A stretch of 64,000 nt of DNA, from assembly GCA_022393335.1 (NCBI GenBank), contig JAJEKB010020583.1, positions 512,287-576,286 on the forward strand, written 5' to 3'. The notes beneath the pieces were generated by a model. The model was given only the letters and a program-made list of their open reading frames with translations, had not been told where the DNA came from and made no database searches. A program made the translations under genes and the position numbers. Source of the DNA: Macrotrachela quadricornifera. Lineage: Eukaryota; Rotifera; Eurotatoria; Philodinida; Philodinidae. Each line of letters opens with the position of its first letter. Position 1 is the stretch's first letter. This document shows, one piece after another, positions 1-11,829 of the stretch.

Positions 1-300
1 AATTCGATAGATCTCGAGGCTCATCCTTCACTTACTCCATATAGATGTGCAATTGCAGGAAATGCAGGAATTGCAGGAATGTGCAAGAATTGCAGGAATT
101 GCAGGAATTTCGTGTGCAATTCGATAGATTTCGAGGCTCATCCTTCACTTACTCCATATAGATGTGCAATTGCAGGAAATGCAGGAATTGCATGATGTTG
201 ATAGAGATAGATTGAATGCAATTCCTGCATCGAGTGATATCGAGTTTGGAAGTGCAAGCAATTGCAGGAATGTGTAACTTTTGGGAATAGGATGACTGCT
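1..300. repeat. 117-bp direct repeat with GCAGGAATT minisatellite
   Basis: A block of about 75 bp starting AATTCGATAGAT occurs at 1 and again at 118 with only one or two changes, so the period is 117 bp. Between and after the copies lie many short GCAGGAAT/GCAGGAATT units. The window starts inside the array, so its true size is unknown. A small ORF on the minus strand here is a by-product of the repeat. Confidence 0.85.
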
Positions 301-1303
301 CAAGAATTGCGCATAATAGAATAAATTTGATCATACTTCAACATAACTCTCACATTCTGCCACTTGTAAGAACTATGTAATAATAATATAAGTAACATTA
401 TTTTAAATTTTTAAGGCGTATTGTAGAAAATTAACCATATTAACAATCAAATACATGCTCTCCCAATTTATTAGTACGCAGTGATATAAACTTCATATAA
501 ACATAGACTATTAATGCAATAATATACTACTTTGACTCATATGTATATCATATTTTGATCAAACTGAATGATCGGATACAAAATCTCACAAAGTATTGAT
601 AAAAATCGATGAACTTTTGAGGTTTGATAGACTTCGACTTTTTTGAAATTATTGAGTTTATAGAAAAATTATAGCACTTTTTTGACCTGATTTAGCACTG
701 ATTAAGTTAATACGATACATAATATTTATCGTCTATGTCTACCGTACAATTTATATCGATTGTGAAATCCGAATTGTTCCATTTATTATAGTTGGTATTA
801 TAAATATTTTGATTTATTTTGAATAATATTATCAATGATTCAATAATGACTTTTATAAAAAATAATATTCACATATTTTTGAAATAGACAAAAGTTGAAT
901 GAATAGAATATGATCATTGCTTGTTCAACGAAATTTGAAAGGAGAAAAATTTAGTAAGCCTCGAAAAAATTCGTAAACGATTTAGGAATATATCTTCAAA
1001 AGATAGCTTTTATTTACTGAAAAACAGCCAGGTTTACTATGATAATGAATGACTGTACCGTGTACTTCGATGATCTTAAAAATACTTTGATATAAATCTG
1101 TATCTGAATAAAAAATTTTGATTTTGAATTTTAAATATGTAATCAAAAATTTTTGTAATTTGAGTAGTCTCTTGTTTATTGCTCATCTAGAGGTTTGTTC
1201 TAGCATAATGTTCTCATTAAAATATTTTAATATTTTTTGATATATTATGTATTATATTTGAAAAAGATAGGGTTTTTTGTAAAGTAAAATTAGAAAGAAG
1301 TCG
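301..1303. other. AT-rich intergenic, nothing recognised
   Basis: Very AT-rich sequence downstream of the VIT/VWA gene. I see no open frame with protein-like composition, no inverted termini and no RNA gene. It probably includes the 3' UTR of the gene that ends at 1304. Confidence 0.6.
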
Positions 1304-4052
1304 TTAGAGTAATTGATCACGAATATCCTTCATCAGTTGCTCTAATTTTGTTTGATCGCCTCCAAGCATTTCTTGCAATCGTTTTTGTGCCTTCCTTGAT
1401 ATAGGCTGCCAAAGTATCTTGCTCGAAGCACATCGTATTTCTAGTATAATGATTGCTAATGCTGTCGTCATTATCATTTGTCGATTGGTTTTTTCAACCG
1501 AATCAATAATCATTGACGAGAAATCAGCTAGAGATTTATCTGTTAACTTCTTGACATCGTCTTCTGTCAACAACCACATTCCATCATATTGTTGTCGTTC
1601 AATAAAGCGTTCAACTAGTTGCTGCTCGTCCGTTGGCCAGTCGCCGTCGATTTCTTTCTCGAGTTGATGATGGATTGGCTCGTGTGCATCCATTGAAGTC
1701 GTGTCACTTTTTCGAGGAAAAAGAGATGAAAAAAAGTTGACAACAGGTTGTAAACTGAAGCCAGCACTAGCCTTGCGTGTCCTTAGCGCTGATGAGTTGC
1801 AACAGAACGAGGCTGCGTTGCACTGAAGCATTTGAGCACGATTCTCCAGTAGTGAAAGCCGTGCATCTCGTTCTAAGACCAATTGCAAATTATCTTGCAT
1901 GCTATCAACTACGGCATTAACATCCCATTGTAGTTGACTGAATGTTGCTGTCGACATATGTGATCTGGTCGACAATGATGACGCTCTGTTTGGTGGCATT
2001 GATGATATAAAATGTCGATAAGTGTCACTTGGACCTAACATGATCGGTACTTCGCGAAGCTCCATATCAGCATTGCTATCAACGTCGATATTGAGTCGTT
2101 TTTCAACACCAATGAAGGCTGTGTATGGACAGAGAATGCCATATTTGATTGAAAGTTCAACAAGCTGCTCCTTAGGTGTCGTTTTGGATGTATGTAGAAG
2201 TTCACGAAGAAGTGCTTTCGCCGCCAGACGAGTGACAGTTCGTGGACTGAGTGTAGGTGGTATGTGATCAACACGAATTACACTTAATGGCTGTTTAGAT
2301 TTATTGGAGATCAATTCGATTGTTGTTGTATGATCGAATGGTGTTGATTCATCGAGCAGAGCATAAAACAATTGACGATCGCCAACAAACACAGGTGGTG
2401 CATGTTCCGGAATACTATAATGAATTGTTTGGTTGGTTTTCCATTTGACACTCACATTTGTAATGCTTGGATAAAGGGCACGAGCAAGTTGTTCAGCTAC
2501 ATGAATATTAACACTACTATTCGGTGCAATGAAAGTGGAGCAACCATTAGTTACACGGGCTAAGCCTTTAACAAGAGCTCGACTAGGCTACAAGAAACAA
2601 AGAAAATACTCTTGTATTCGTTCGGAACAAGTGAGTCACTTACTGAATGACCAAGACCAAATGAAAAAATGCGCGTAAAATCAGCCATATCACGACAAAG
2701 ATTTGTCACTTCATCAACATTCGATACTTCACCATCCGTTAAAAGAAAGATTTGTCTCACACTGCCTGCAGATGGCTTATTCTTCTTAAGCCAACGAAAT
2801 GGTTCAAGAAGTTCAGTTCCACCAAGATCGGCTCTCATATTTTTGATCAAGGATTCTGCTTCACGCATGCTCTTCTCATTATATTCGCATGCTATCTTCT
2901 TACTAAAGAGAGAAGAGAAGCTGGATCCGAAACGAATGATATTAAAGCGACAATTCACTGGAAGACTTTTCAGAAAGAGCAACATAGCCTTGCGTGCCAG
3001 GCCAATTTTGTCATCACTTTCCATTGAACCACTGCAGTCGATCACAAAGAGAAACTCATTCGACACATTACCAAAGTCTTGTTGACAATCCTGCTCATTC
3101 GGCATGAATGAGACCATGAGTGCTCCGCTATCGATAGCAGCAATCGTATTTGTTCTTGTTTGTGATAGCTCAACGTCAATAATGATATCACGACTGAAAG
3201 AAATGAATAATAACACTAAAAAATAAAAGCTCATGAATGACTTACTCCACACATATGTCCTGTTGACTGAAAGTAACAAGAAAAGCTGCTTCATTACTGA
3301 TATCAATCTTGATTGGATGTGAAGGAGAAGAAACACAAGCAACATGCTGATCGAGTTTATCGACTTGACAAAGAAGATCAATTGTGTAGGGAGTCACTTC
3401 AGCATATTTGGCATGAGTTTCACCTGGTGATGAAATGCCTTTCTGTGTAGGAGAATAGCGTGGTGCAATTGTAGTGGGAACAACGAATCGAATTGTCGGT
3501 TTTTCGCTACCATGTAAAAGATCGAGTTCGCTCACATAACTAATTATTATATGACATTTACTGCCTGGTTTTAACCTATAAGAGAAAAGTTTTAGAATCA
3601 AACTGGACAGTAGATTCTAAAAACAAATTAATACATACGCTCCCACACTGACGACAAATATGTCATTGGAAGCTTCATCCTGCTCAAATAGGTATGCTCC
3701 ATGACCTTGTGCGATAGCCTGTGTGTATTCTTGTTGTGCTGTTTTTTTTTCTTTAAGCTCGGCAACGATTTCACGTTCATTATCTATGCGAGCAATAAAC
3801 GAATGAATAGCTGCATTTTCTTCTACGGGAAAACTAGAAATACCAAGAGAATTAACATAAAAACAAAAATGATCAATAATTCTTTTACCAATAAACGGCT
3901 TCGATGGGTATAGACTCATCGTTCTGAAATACTTGTGTAAGTGTGACGTCAGCAGTAAATGAGTGAAGGCGCGCGTCAATACGAACGTCCTTCAGAGGAA
4001 CTGACTCTTTTGCTGTCACCGACGAAGAAGCTTGTTGTTTGATGTAAAGCAT
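1304..4052 (-). CDS. VIT and VWA domain protein (VWA5A-like), 5 exons, 840 aa
   Basis: Exons by hand: 4052-3889, 3833-3639, 3575-3246, 3193-2644, 2587-1304, with introns of 55-63 bp, all GT-AG. They sum to 2523 nt, a whole number of codons. Residues about 17-150 form a VIT domain: 'VPLKDVRIDARLHSFTADVT' leads into 'EAVYCFPVEENAAIHSF', which crosses the first junction. A VWA domain follows from about 277, with the metal-site motif D282-C-S-G-S, then 'GGTELLEPF' and 'LTDGE', so all parts of the MIDAS are present. The C-terminal third has no recognised domain. The order VIT then VWA is that of VWA5A and of inter-alpha-trypsin-inhibitor heavy chains. No signal peptide is seen, so a cytoplasmic VWA5A-like protein fits best. 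Role unknown; adhesion or complex assembly is inference. Confidence in the family is high. Confidence 0.9.
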
Positions 4053-4100
4053 ACGTATGTTTTATTTAGTATGTGAGAAAAATGAGGCATACAGCCCTTT

Positions 4101-4106
4101 TTTATA
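4101..4106 (-). promoter_or_regulatory. TATA box of the VIT/VWA gene
   Basis: On the minus strand TATAAAAAAG lies about 50 bp upstream of the ATG at 4052, in a local GC-richer patch. The spacing implies a very short 5' UTR. Confidence 0.5.
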
Positions 4107-4109
4107 GGA

Positions 4110-6300
4110 GAGAAAAGAAAAATATTGCTAGATGAGTCATTAAAATGATGATGTGTCAAATCTCGCATGCGTCATCATAACGTACTAAATGTGGTGAATT
4201 GCACAATTTAATGTAGGGAGAAATCAGATGATAAGTCATAAAAATCAATCATTTTAATCTATTGTTCTTACAAAATATTGTTTTTTTTTATCAATGTAGA
4301 TTTCTAATAAAAATGATTTATTGGCATCAACCGTGACTTTATCTACGCGATTAAATATTTGCTCTATCATATTTACTTGAATATTCACTCTAAAGTTAAA
4401 ATGATATGATATGCTATCTAATTTTGATTACAATGAAAAAAAAGAACATATTTGTAATATTTTTAATTTTTATTTTCTGTTCACACATACATCTTTAAGG
4501 AGAATGATTCATCGTGACTCATATTTGGTTACACCTAATCGGAATAATGATTGAAAATGAAACAGCAATTGACTTATCGTGCAAATGCACTCAAATTTTG
4601 TAGATTTATAGCTAAACACAAGAGATATCGGCTTTTTCTTTTGTTCAGCTATATAAGATTCAGAAAGTGTATGTCACTGGTATATGTTACTGTATTGTTT
4701 CTTCACTTTATTTCACGAGCTCAATAATGATGATCTGCTACGAATACATTTGTAAGACTGGTAACATACTACTTTGTTAGAATATCAATCTTGATGGCGT
4801 TTATTGTTAGTAAAATAGAGCGAAGGAAATGTACTTCATCTTTATAACTAAAATAATAGAACCGATAACTGATCATTGATTCTTGCTAAATTAAAATCAC
4901 TCAGTCATTTCGTAAAAGAATAAAAGTAAATAAAACAAGCAAAAAATTTGCTACTACTCTATTCGTGTCAATACGAACAAAAGTATGAGTAAAATTTTTT
5001 TCTTATATGTCGACCGAAAAATATGAGTTAAAAATATAAAAGCACCATGTTGTGGTTCTGTTGACTATCGATAAACATCAACATCTTTTACTGGCATGTT
5101 GTTCCCACACTATCTTCATCCGATAAGCATTTGGTCACTTCGTTTCAGAAGATAAAAATAAAATAAAGTTTTGTAAGTATTGACATTTGTTTCTGATACT
5201 TCCTATAATAATATTGAGAATATAGAATGTAAGAAGTGAATCTAGCCAACTGTTCTTTATATACGTGTAGTATCAATATATTGTAAATATAAAAGAACTT
5301 TCAGGTCTTTATAAAATTTTACCACCACACAAGACGAATCCAATTATGATTCTATTATAATGAATGGGCACCAATGTGGGAGTTAAAATTAATTTTTAAA
5401 AAGTTAAAATAGTTATAACGAACGTTATAACTGCCAATTGTCGTTAAAACTTTGGTTATGACCATCAAATGCAGTCAAGACTAATGAATACTTTTGAATA
5501 TTAAGTTTGTAAACTTTATACTTAGAACACATTGAACTCCTTAAAGTATTGTTGATTTTTATGAGCGTTTTCAAAAAATTAGAACCTTCGAATTCACTTA
5601 TTTTTTCCTTGGTATGTAAAGCATCGTTTAGTAACCCACTTTCGATGTTTTTTTTTCTTCTGGTTTTACAATGATTATCGATTAGCTCACTCACCGGCCA
5701 ACTTTTAAAAAACAGTTTCAGTTCAATTTATAAAGCATAAAAATGGAAGAAAAAAGTAGCATAGTAGAAGACTGCTGAATGATGCTTCATGTGACTAAAA
5801 AAAGAAAAACGATGAGTTCCTATGTTTCATCTCTCTACAGTCTTCTGAAAGAGGACTATTACTTTGTTAACGTCTTGTATTATAGGTAGGATGTTTGGGA
5901 ACTTAATATTTGAATGCACTTATTTATCTTAATTACTTTTTAACATCTTCATATTCGAGGGAGAATAAGGTTAAGTTGTCAACGCTGGCTACTGAACATT
6001 TGTACCTTGAAAACAAACAATTCATGAGTTTTCGTTAAATGGAATCAATTGAATATATTTGTCTAATTTCTAATAAAAAAAGCGATTAAAACTTCGATAC
6101 CGATGGTATGGACATACTCGTTCATCATTATAAATGATTTATTAGCCTGTAAAATTAACTGTTAGAATCATATTTTTTGTCGTTATCAACAGTTTATAAT
6201 CTTAGTCAACCGAATTCCAGTTAATATTATCAATTAAAATAAATATAAAAAACAGCTCATGCATTAATAACTATTATCCATGGAAAAAAAAACCAATAAT
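4110..6300. other. AT-rich intergenic, no clear gene
   Basis: Mostly low-complexity AT-rich DNA. A minus-strand ORF at 5425-5694 (89 aa, containing 'YSLVLTAFDGHNQSF') has protein-like composition and could be a remnant of a mobile-element ORF, but I cannot name it. No inverted termini were found. Confidence 0.45.
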
Positions 6301-6329
6301 AAATCAATAAACAGTTATAAATCTAAAAA

Positions 6330-7930
6330 GTAACGCTCGTCGCTAAAACTCGTTCAAATTCATCGAAGATATTTGTTAGTTTTATTGGTTTAAACAAATA
6401 TTTCAATCGACTAATTCGTTTATATCCACTAAAACTAGATTTTCAACAAAGATCTTGATCAGTATTTGATTTTATTTGTAAGCATCACCGATTATCTGAA
6501 GAATTTATGCCAGAGCAAACAAAACTTTTGAATAATTATTTTTGTAGTATTCCATCATTAACATTTAAACAGAATTTTCCATAATTTAATTCGGACATCA
6601 TTCCTTAGAAAATTATCAGTCGGCAAGCCCGATTCCTGACATATCTGAAGATTGATTCAGTTAAAGCTGGTATTGACATGTGAGTCCATTTCAATAAGTC
6701 AATATATTTAATCATCAATGGAGACTGTTCACCCTTTGAATTCGATTATAAAATACTTTCTCGTGTCCAATTATCATTATTAATTCATCTAAAAATCTCT
6801 ATTCGTAATATTTATGATATTACTGATGAGAATTTTTTCGAGATGTATGAAGAGATTTTTCGAAGATTAACATTATTAACACATCTACAGATCAGTTTTG
6901 GTAAGAATAAGTCAAACCCTTGATCTCGACTTCAATCAATTATAATTTTAGGTCAAGTTGCGTCATTTGATTCGCTGACAAAATGTCTGATTAAACTTGT
7001 TCAATTAAAATTTTTGACGCTCGAAGTAACAGTTCTATATGATATAATCGATGGCAGATTTTCGTCGAAAAATACAAATATCCACATTTAATTTTTGATT
7101 ATTTACACAGAATTCATTCGCTTACTGGAAGTCTGCAACAATAATCGAATGACTTCGTTCACCATTCTGACTCCAAGAAAAATGTTGGTATATCGTATGT
7201 ATTCAAAATCAGTCATACTAAGAGAAATATGCCACTACATAAATCTATTCATTACCTTACTTTTGTCCTCAAATTGTGTCTTGTTATATGGAGGATTATC
7301 TACCATTATCAAGCAGTACCACAATATATGCATGATAAAATTTTCTTTCAAAATAGAATCAGTTTTTATGATTATCCTGTTGGATATTAAACAAGATTAT
7401 TTAGTTAAGTATCGTTTTATTAAAGTAAAAAACCTAACAGTTAGGACTGATAGTCATAAGTCGCTGGTCAGACGTCGTGATTTTATCGATAATTCAACAT
7501 TTTTTTGCCGGTCTCGAACACGTACAAGAACTTGATCTTACTTATTTTGATCATCGAAAAATAGATTGCATACAATTAGCGATTACGTACATTGATTCTT
7601 CCTGAACATATTGATACCCTTACATCACGAAAAATGACTCCATGGATTTATCCTATTAATATAAATAATATTTATAGACCTTATTGATCATTAACATCTA
7701 TTCGACATTTAGAAATTTTTGTGACATTGAAAGCAATGATGATCAATATTATCGATTATTTCATACAAGTAAAAAGATTTCTTTTTGTTTATGATTATGA
7801 AGAATTATAATATTACAGGGTACAGAAGATGCTCTAGGGAATTTTACGAACAAAGTTTACGGAGAGTTTGTAGTCATTTCAACTCCATAGAATGTATTTG
7901 TTTGTCAGTTGTGGATAGTTTACCATAATC
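6330..7930 (+). pseudogene. Decayed F-box-like gene
   Basis: Translating the plus strand piece by piece gives a run typical of bdelloid F-box proteins: 'KIFVSFIGLNKYFNRLIRLY' near 6367-6425. Leucine-rich pieces follow: 'FDYKILSRVQLSLLIHLKIS' near 6740-6800, 'FFEMYEEIFRRLTLLTHLQI' near 6830-6895, and 'QVASFDSLTKCLIKLVQLKF' near 6955-7015, after a possible 50-60 bp intron. Later pieces such as 'GLEHVQELDLTYF' lie near 7510-7545. Several stop codons and frame changes interrupt the reading. Family members are normally intact proteins of several hundred residues, so this copy is broken. An F-box protein would have recruited targets to an SCF ubiquitin ligase. The family call rests on pattern recall only. 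Confidence 0.5.
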
Positions 7931-8554
7931 ATATGAATTATATTGATTTGACAATAGTAAAATATATTTAAACTTAAAATGACGAAATCACAGATAGAAA
8001 AAGTCACGTTAAGTACCGATATTTCGAGCTCTTATCCGAGGAAGAGCAACAAAGAGGCATCAAGAAAATGGAGCATAACAAGCATTCACTTCTATTTCAT
8101 CTTATTCATTGATATTTTCATTAATTATGCCCAAACGATACTCATCACAATTCGATGTAATTTTATGCACATGATCTTCTCTTTCCAATGGATGATAATG
8201 ATATTTTCCATTAAGAATATAAAGATAATTTCTACTCTAACCGTACGTGGAAGGACTATTCTCATAGAGACTTCCACTATACCTACTCAGCATAGATGGT
8301 ATGTTTTGTGAGCGAGTACTCAAAAATGCATAGTTATAATCTATTCTTAAATTTGTGCGAATTTTTCATCATTAACTATGTTTATAATAACAGGCCTTGT
8401 TTCCGGTAAAGCAGAACAAGCCATAAATTTCGTCTGTGTTTTTCCGTGTGTCTAGTCAATAAGGTTCTTTGCAATGATGAAATATCATGTTTTTATTCTT
8501 TTTCTTACTTATCTATATCCAAACAGATTGAAAAAACAATTCTTTAAGCTATAT

Positions 8555-8950
8555 TCTTAGTCGATTGTTGAATTGATTGGCAATTCGCTAAAAATAAATT
8601 TTCATGTAATTATAACTTTTCGAAAATTGCCACTAGACGACATCGAAGCGAGAGGATGCATATTGAAATATCTCGTCTAAAAGCTTTTTGAAGTAACTGG
8701 TGAAAGGAAGTAAACCTAAAATGAGCTGAAGAAGGCGATAGTTGAATTGATTGACAATTGGCCTAAAAAAAATTTTCATGTCATTGTAGCTTCTCAAAAA
8801 TTGCCACCAGATGATATCGAAGTAAGAGCAAGCAAATTGAAATATTTCTTCTAACAACTCTTTCAAGTAGCTGGTGAAAGGAAACAGATCTAAAATAAAC
8901 TGAAGGAAACGATATGTAAGTGGAAAAACAATAGCGATGATCGAAGAGTA
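8555..8950 (-). repeat. Tandem 174-bp coding repeat, about 2.3 copies
   Basis: The plus-strand word CATGTNATTNTANCTTNTC occurs at 8603 and 8777, giving a period of 174 bp (58 codons). The two inner units code for the C-terminus of the membrane protein. The outermost unit is beyond its stop codon and carries further stops in the same frame. Confidence 0.85.
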
Positions 8951-10471
8951 TGTTGCCGTAGCAACAGTCATGGTCAATAACATAGAATATATATCGAAAT
9001 CAAATACATAAGATCCTGCGATGATGCTTGTGCAAAATGCGACGAATTTACCAAATTTTTCAACGCCATCAGTCTGAAGTAATTTACCGATAAAGAAATA
9101 AATAAAAACTGCTAGTGCACAACGTTGACCAAAAGATATTGGTATTGCAATTAACGTTGTAAGAGTCACTGTGGCATTCAGCAAATGTATATTTAAAGGT
9201 ATAGATGATGAATCATGATAAATGAATTCTGAACATTGCCCATTGATTCGTTTCCAATCTTCACTTATCATCTTTCTCAATGTTCTCATATAGTGTCTGC
9301 CTCGTACCAGAAATTGAGGAGATGTGGTTACGAAAAACCGTAGAACATGGTATATCGTAGGATAGATGATATATAAATGAAGTAATAGAATAATGTTAAG
9401 AAGGAAAAATTTGTGTATGAAATTATACTCGATCAGAAGATGAAGTACATACTCAGCGAGTAAAATTGATGATACAATAAACATGAGGGCATTAGTTATG
9501 ACCGACGTATATGACATAATATTGCTATAAAGATAGATGGAAAGAAATATTGCCACATTCATTATCAATAACAATGGCATTGAACTGACCCAACAAGCTG
9601 CAATTACACGCCATGTTATAATGCCTGAGATAATCGCAACCACCACTTCAGCGTAAAACCGTTCATATTCTTTATTTGTTTCATAGAATGTATGATAACG
9701 AAATTCTGTAATAGCATTGACCAGTTGAAGTGAAATATCACTAGTCAACAATCGACTAAGTAAAGGAAAGAGTACCATGGTGATCAAAAGTGTCAATGGA
9801 ACATAGAGTGGTGATGTAAATGGTGTTAGACCGATTTGAATAATAATGGCAAAGAGAAATGGTAGAAGAGTGATATCAATAATATTGAGGAGAGCCCAAA
9901 GTGTTTCTATAATGCAAATAAAAATGGCGATAGTGATGCACAAATTAAAAGTAGTACCAAAATTAAGACGAGAAAAAATGGCAAAAGAATAATGTAATAC
10001 CGGTATAATCAATCCATAAGTTATCAAAAAACGAACGGCTTGAAGTGGCCACAATTTTTTATTCATTTCAAATATCCACATTGATGGTAGTAGTTGGCAA
10101 CATGTCCGACTAAATGGTCGTAAAATTGCATTGCTCAATGAAGTAACGAAATTGAGCCATAGACGCAGGCATAGATTGAAAATCGGCCGCACATAAATAC
10201 GAGCAATAGGCAAAAGATATCCATAATTGCACACAACAGTAAATAAACCGAAGGGTAGCCAAATAAATATAGATCGATGATAGTATCGATAGACGACATG
10301 GGAACCAGCACCTAGGCTAATCACTAATGCAATTGCTTTATTAACAAAGCCATTTTTATAAGCACGAAGTGTGAGGCTTTTGCTATAAACTCTAAGTATA
10401 GCAAAAGGACCCACAAGAACATACAGTATTAAATCGACCCAGGACATAATTTTGTTTCTACAAATGCACAT
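8633..10471 (-). CDS. Multipass membrane protein of unknown function with duplicated C-terminus
   Basis: A single-exon ORF of 612 codons. A second in-frame Met at residue 9 (10447, 'MSWVDLILYVLVGPFAIL') may be the true start. Many hydrophobic stretches (around ten or more) span the length, with no recognised family motif. The last 58-residue segment repeats the one before it: 'FLQFILDLFPFTSYLKELLE' against 'LLQLILGLLPFTSYFKKLLD'. In DNA this is a direct repeat of period 174 bp. A third, partly decayed copy continues past the stop codon to about 8555, so the present stop lies inside the repeat array. Function cannot be inferred; a transporter or channel-like role is only a guess. No introns are needed to read it. 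Confidence 0.75.
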   Translation of the reverse strand: MCICRNKIMSWVDLILYVLVGPFAILRVYSKSLTLRAYKNGFVNKAIALVISLGAGSHVVYRYYHRSIFIWLPFGLFTVVCNYGYLLPIARIYVRPIFNLCLRLWLNFVTSLSNAILRPFSRTCCQLLPSMWIFEMNKKLWPLQAVRFLITYGLIIPVLHYSFAIFSRLNFGTTFNLCITIAIFICIIETLWALLNIIDITLLPFLFAIIIQIGLTPFTSPLYVPLTLLITMVLFPLLSRLLTSDISLQLVNAITEFRYHTFYETNKEYERFYAEVVVAIISGIITWRVIAACWVSSMPLLLIMNVAIFLSIYLYSNIMSYTSVITNALMFIVSSILLAEYVLHLLIEYNFIHKFFLLNIILLLHLYIIYPTIYHVLRFFVTTSPQFLVRGRHYMRTLRKMISEDWKRINGQCSEFIYHDSSSIPLNIHLLNATVTLTTLIAIPISFGQRCALAVFIYFFIGKLLQTDGVEKFGKFVAFCTSIIAGSYVFDFDIYSMLLTMTVATATYSSIIAIVFPLTYRFLQFILDLFPFTSYLKELLEEIFQFACSYFDIIWWQFLRSYNDMKIFFRPIVNQFNYRLLQLILGLLPFTSYFKKLLDEIFQYASSRFDVV

Positions 10472-10489
10472 AAAAAATCAAGCAAGTTA

Positions 10490-11140
10490 TTTTGGTAAAA
10501 TGCATATAGATTCAGATAAGATAAATTACAAGCAAATAAACAGAACGAAAAAGCAATAAAAAAATGCATGTGATGCTAACAAAATAAACTCCGTATAAGA
10601 AAATTATGGTACCAATTCACATCGCCTCGCCTATTCACGTGTAGTCCATTTTTTGCCTTTGCATGAGAACTGACCACGGACTAATCTTTACAAACCCTCA
10701 CCCTCAAATTCACACAATAGTTCCGGAAATATTTCCTTCCTTACCCTCATCCATCACCCTCACCCTAGTTGAAGGCTGTCCAATGTTAATGGATAATTTT
10801 TGAATATGGCGCACCACCCAATGTCATTTTCGAATAATAGTAGATCCATATAAATGGAACTGTTCGAAAAAAATCTTTGTTTTGAAATGAAATGCTTTTC
10901 TGCAATGAAATATTGACGAACACTCTGTACACAAGGTTTCTTTACAAAAAAATTTTCGACGATGAGTAAATAAATTTCTTCCAACATTGTCATTCGTAAT
11001 ACTATTTCTTTCTTTATTTATTTAATGACTTTTTCATAGCTTCGTGCAGTTTAAAGTTTACTTTACTGCGTCATAAAATGAATAATGACAAAAAAAAGAA
11101 AATTGCATGTAGTAGGCGTCAGATGAAAAAATGTAGGAAG
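10490..11140. other. Intergenic with CCCTCA-rich patch
   Basis: At about 10690-10770 the AT-rich background changes to pyrimidine-rich DNA with repeated ACCCTCACCCT units. Similar short patches occur near 11700, 19170, 46690 (reverse orientation) and 55720, several of them inside MITE-like elements. A small minus-strand ORF at 10760-10993 is unassigned. Confidence 0.5.
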
Positions 11141-11149
11141 TAATGTGAT

Positions 11150-11157
11150 TATAAAAG
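11150..11157 (+). promoter_or_regulatory. TATA box of the RelE/ParE-like gene
   Basis: TATAAAAG lies about 39 bp before the ATG at 11196. This gives a compact eukaryotic promoter, with a very short leader, in front of a gene that looks bacterial in origin. Confidence 0.55.
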
Positions 11158-11195
11158 CATGGCACAATTTACATTAGCTCACCTCTTGTTGTCAA

Positions 11196-11555
11196 ATGGC
11201 GAGAATTCGTAATAATCTGAGCTGGAATCCTGTGATAGATTCAAAATATAGCGATCAGTGGCGTTTTCTTAATGGTAAATATAAAGACCGTTGTCGAAAT
11301 GTCCGTGACACTTTGACTTCGAGCCCTGATGTAGTCGTTCGAGATAAAATATTTCCGCTTATGGGTGAAAGATACCATGGCGTATGGGAATATAAAGTAG
11401 AAGTTCCTGAAGGAACTCTTCGTCTTTTTTATCGACTAGACAGAAGCAAATACGAAGTTTTGGTCTACTATGTAGGACCAAAACCAAGTAAGGTGCCTTT
11501 ACCACCACCACTGAACCCTTCAGCAAAGGAAAAAAAACGTAAAACTCGACATTGA
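11196..11555 (+). CDS. Small RelE/ParE-like protein, possibly of bacterial origin
   Basis: A single-exon ORF of 119 aa with a TATA box just upstream. The middle and end (about residues 63-97) read 'GVWEYKVEVPEGTLRLFYRL' and then 'VLVYYVGPKP'. This resembles the C-terminal beta-strand block of the RelE/ParE/HigB fold, in which a basic residue in an 'xxYRxxYxx' strand is followed by a hydrophobic strand ending in a small residue. The tail from residue 98 is Pro- then Lys/Arg-rich, unlike compact bacterial toxins. No antitoxin-like partner is next to it. In bacteria the family includes mRNA interferases and gyrase inhibitors; here the activity is unknown. The ORF is convincing as a gene because of length, promoter and composition. 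The family call is by pattern only. Confidence 0.55.
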   Translation: MARIRNNLSWNPVIDSKYSDQWRFLNGKYKDRCRNVRDTLTSSPDVVVRDKIFPLMGERYHGVWEYKVEVPEGTLRLFYRLDRSKYEVLVYYVGPKPSKVPLPPPLNPSAKEKKRKTRH

Positions 11556-11561
11556 AAAGAG

Positions 11562-11751
11562 GCCCCCCGTTGTTTTTCTTCGGAATATATGAAAAGCACT
11601 CTCATAATGCCGTCCGTGTGAGTAACTACGTGAGAATTCAGCATAGACGAAAATATTATCTGAACCATAGTGGTGTAGCCACTATAAGGACAGGAATCCT
11701 ACCATAACCACCCTCACCGTTCTAGAGGGAATAAAGAAAAAAAACGGGGGT
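11562..11751. mobile_element. Candidate MITE just after the RelE-like gene
   Basis: CCCCCCGTTGTTTTTCTT at 11562 and AAAGAAAAAAAACGGGGG ending at about 11751 are imperfect inverted ends around 190 bp. Inside is a short palindrome, ATAGTGG-TGTAG-CCACTAT, at about 11668. No target duplication was identified. Confidence 0.35.
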
Positions 11752-11759
11752 ATTTTCCT

Positions 11760-11805
11760 CTCAGTGTGATAAGCAGATGGAATTTACAATTTTTGCCACA
11801 CTGAG
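11760..11805. other. Stem-loop with 9-bp perfect arms
   Basis: CTCAGTGTG at 11760 pairs with CACACTGAG ending at 11805, with a 28-nt loop. It lies about 205 bp after the RelE-like stop codon. It could be a 3'-end structure or a chance inverted repeat. Confidence 0.4.
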
Positions 11806-11829
11806 ATGGAGTACTTCTTGTGAATGAAT

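Noticed and set aside
5425..5694. 89-codon minus-strand ORF as a transposon protein
   Set aside because: The word 'LTAFDG' faintly recalls a repeated invertebrate element ORF, but the match is too weak to call.
7979..8311. 110-codon ORF after the F-box-like remnant
   Set aside because: No recognisable motif, odd composition and no splice or promoter support; could be part of the decayed gene but not claimed.
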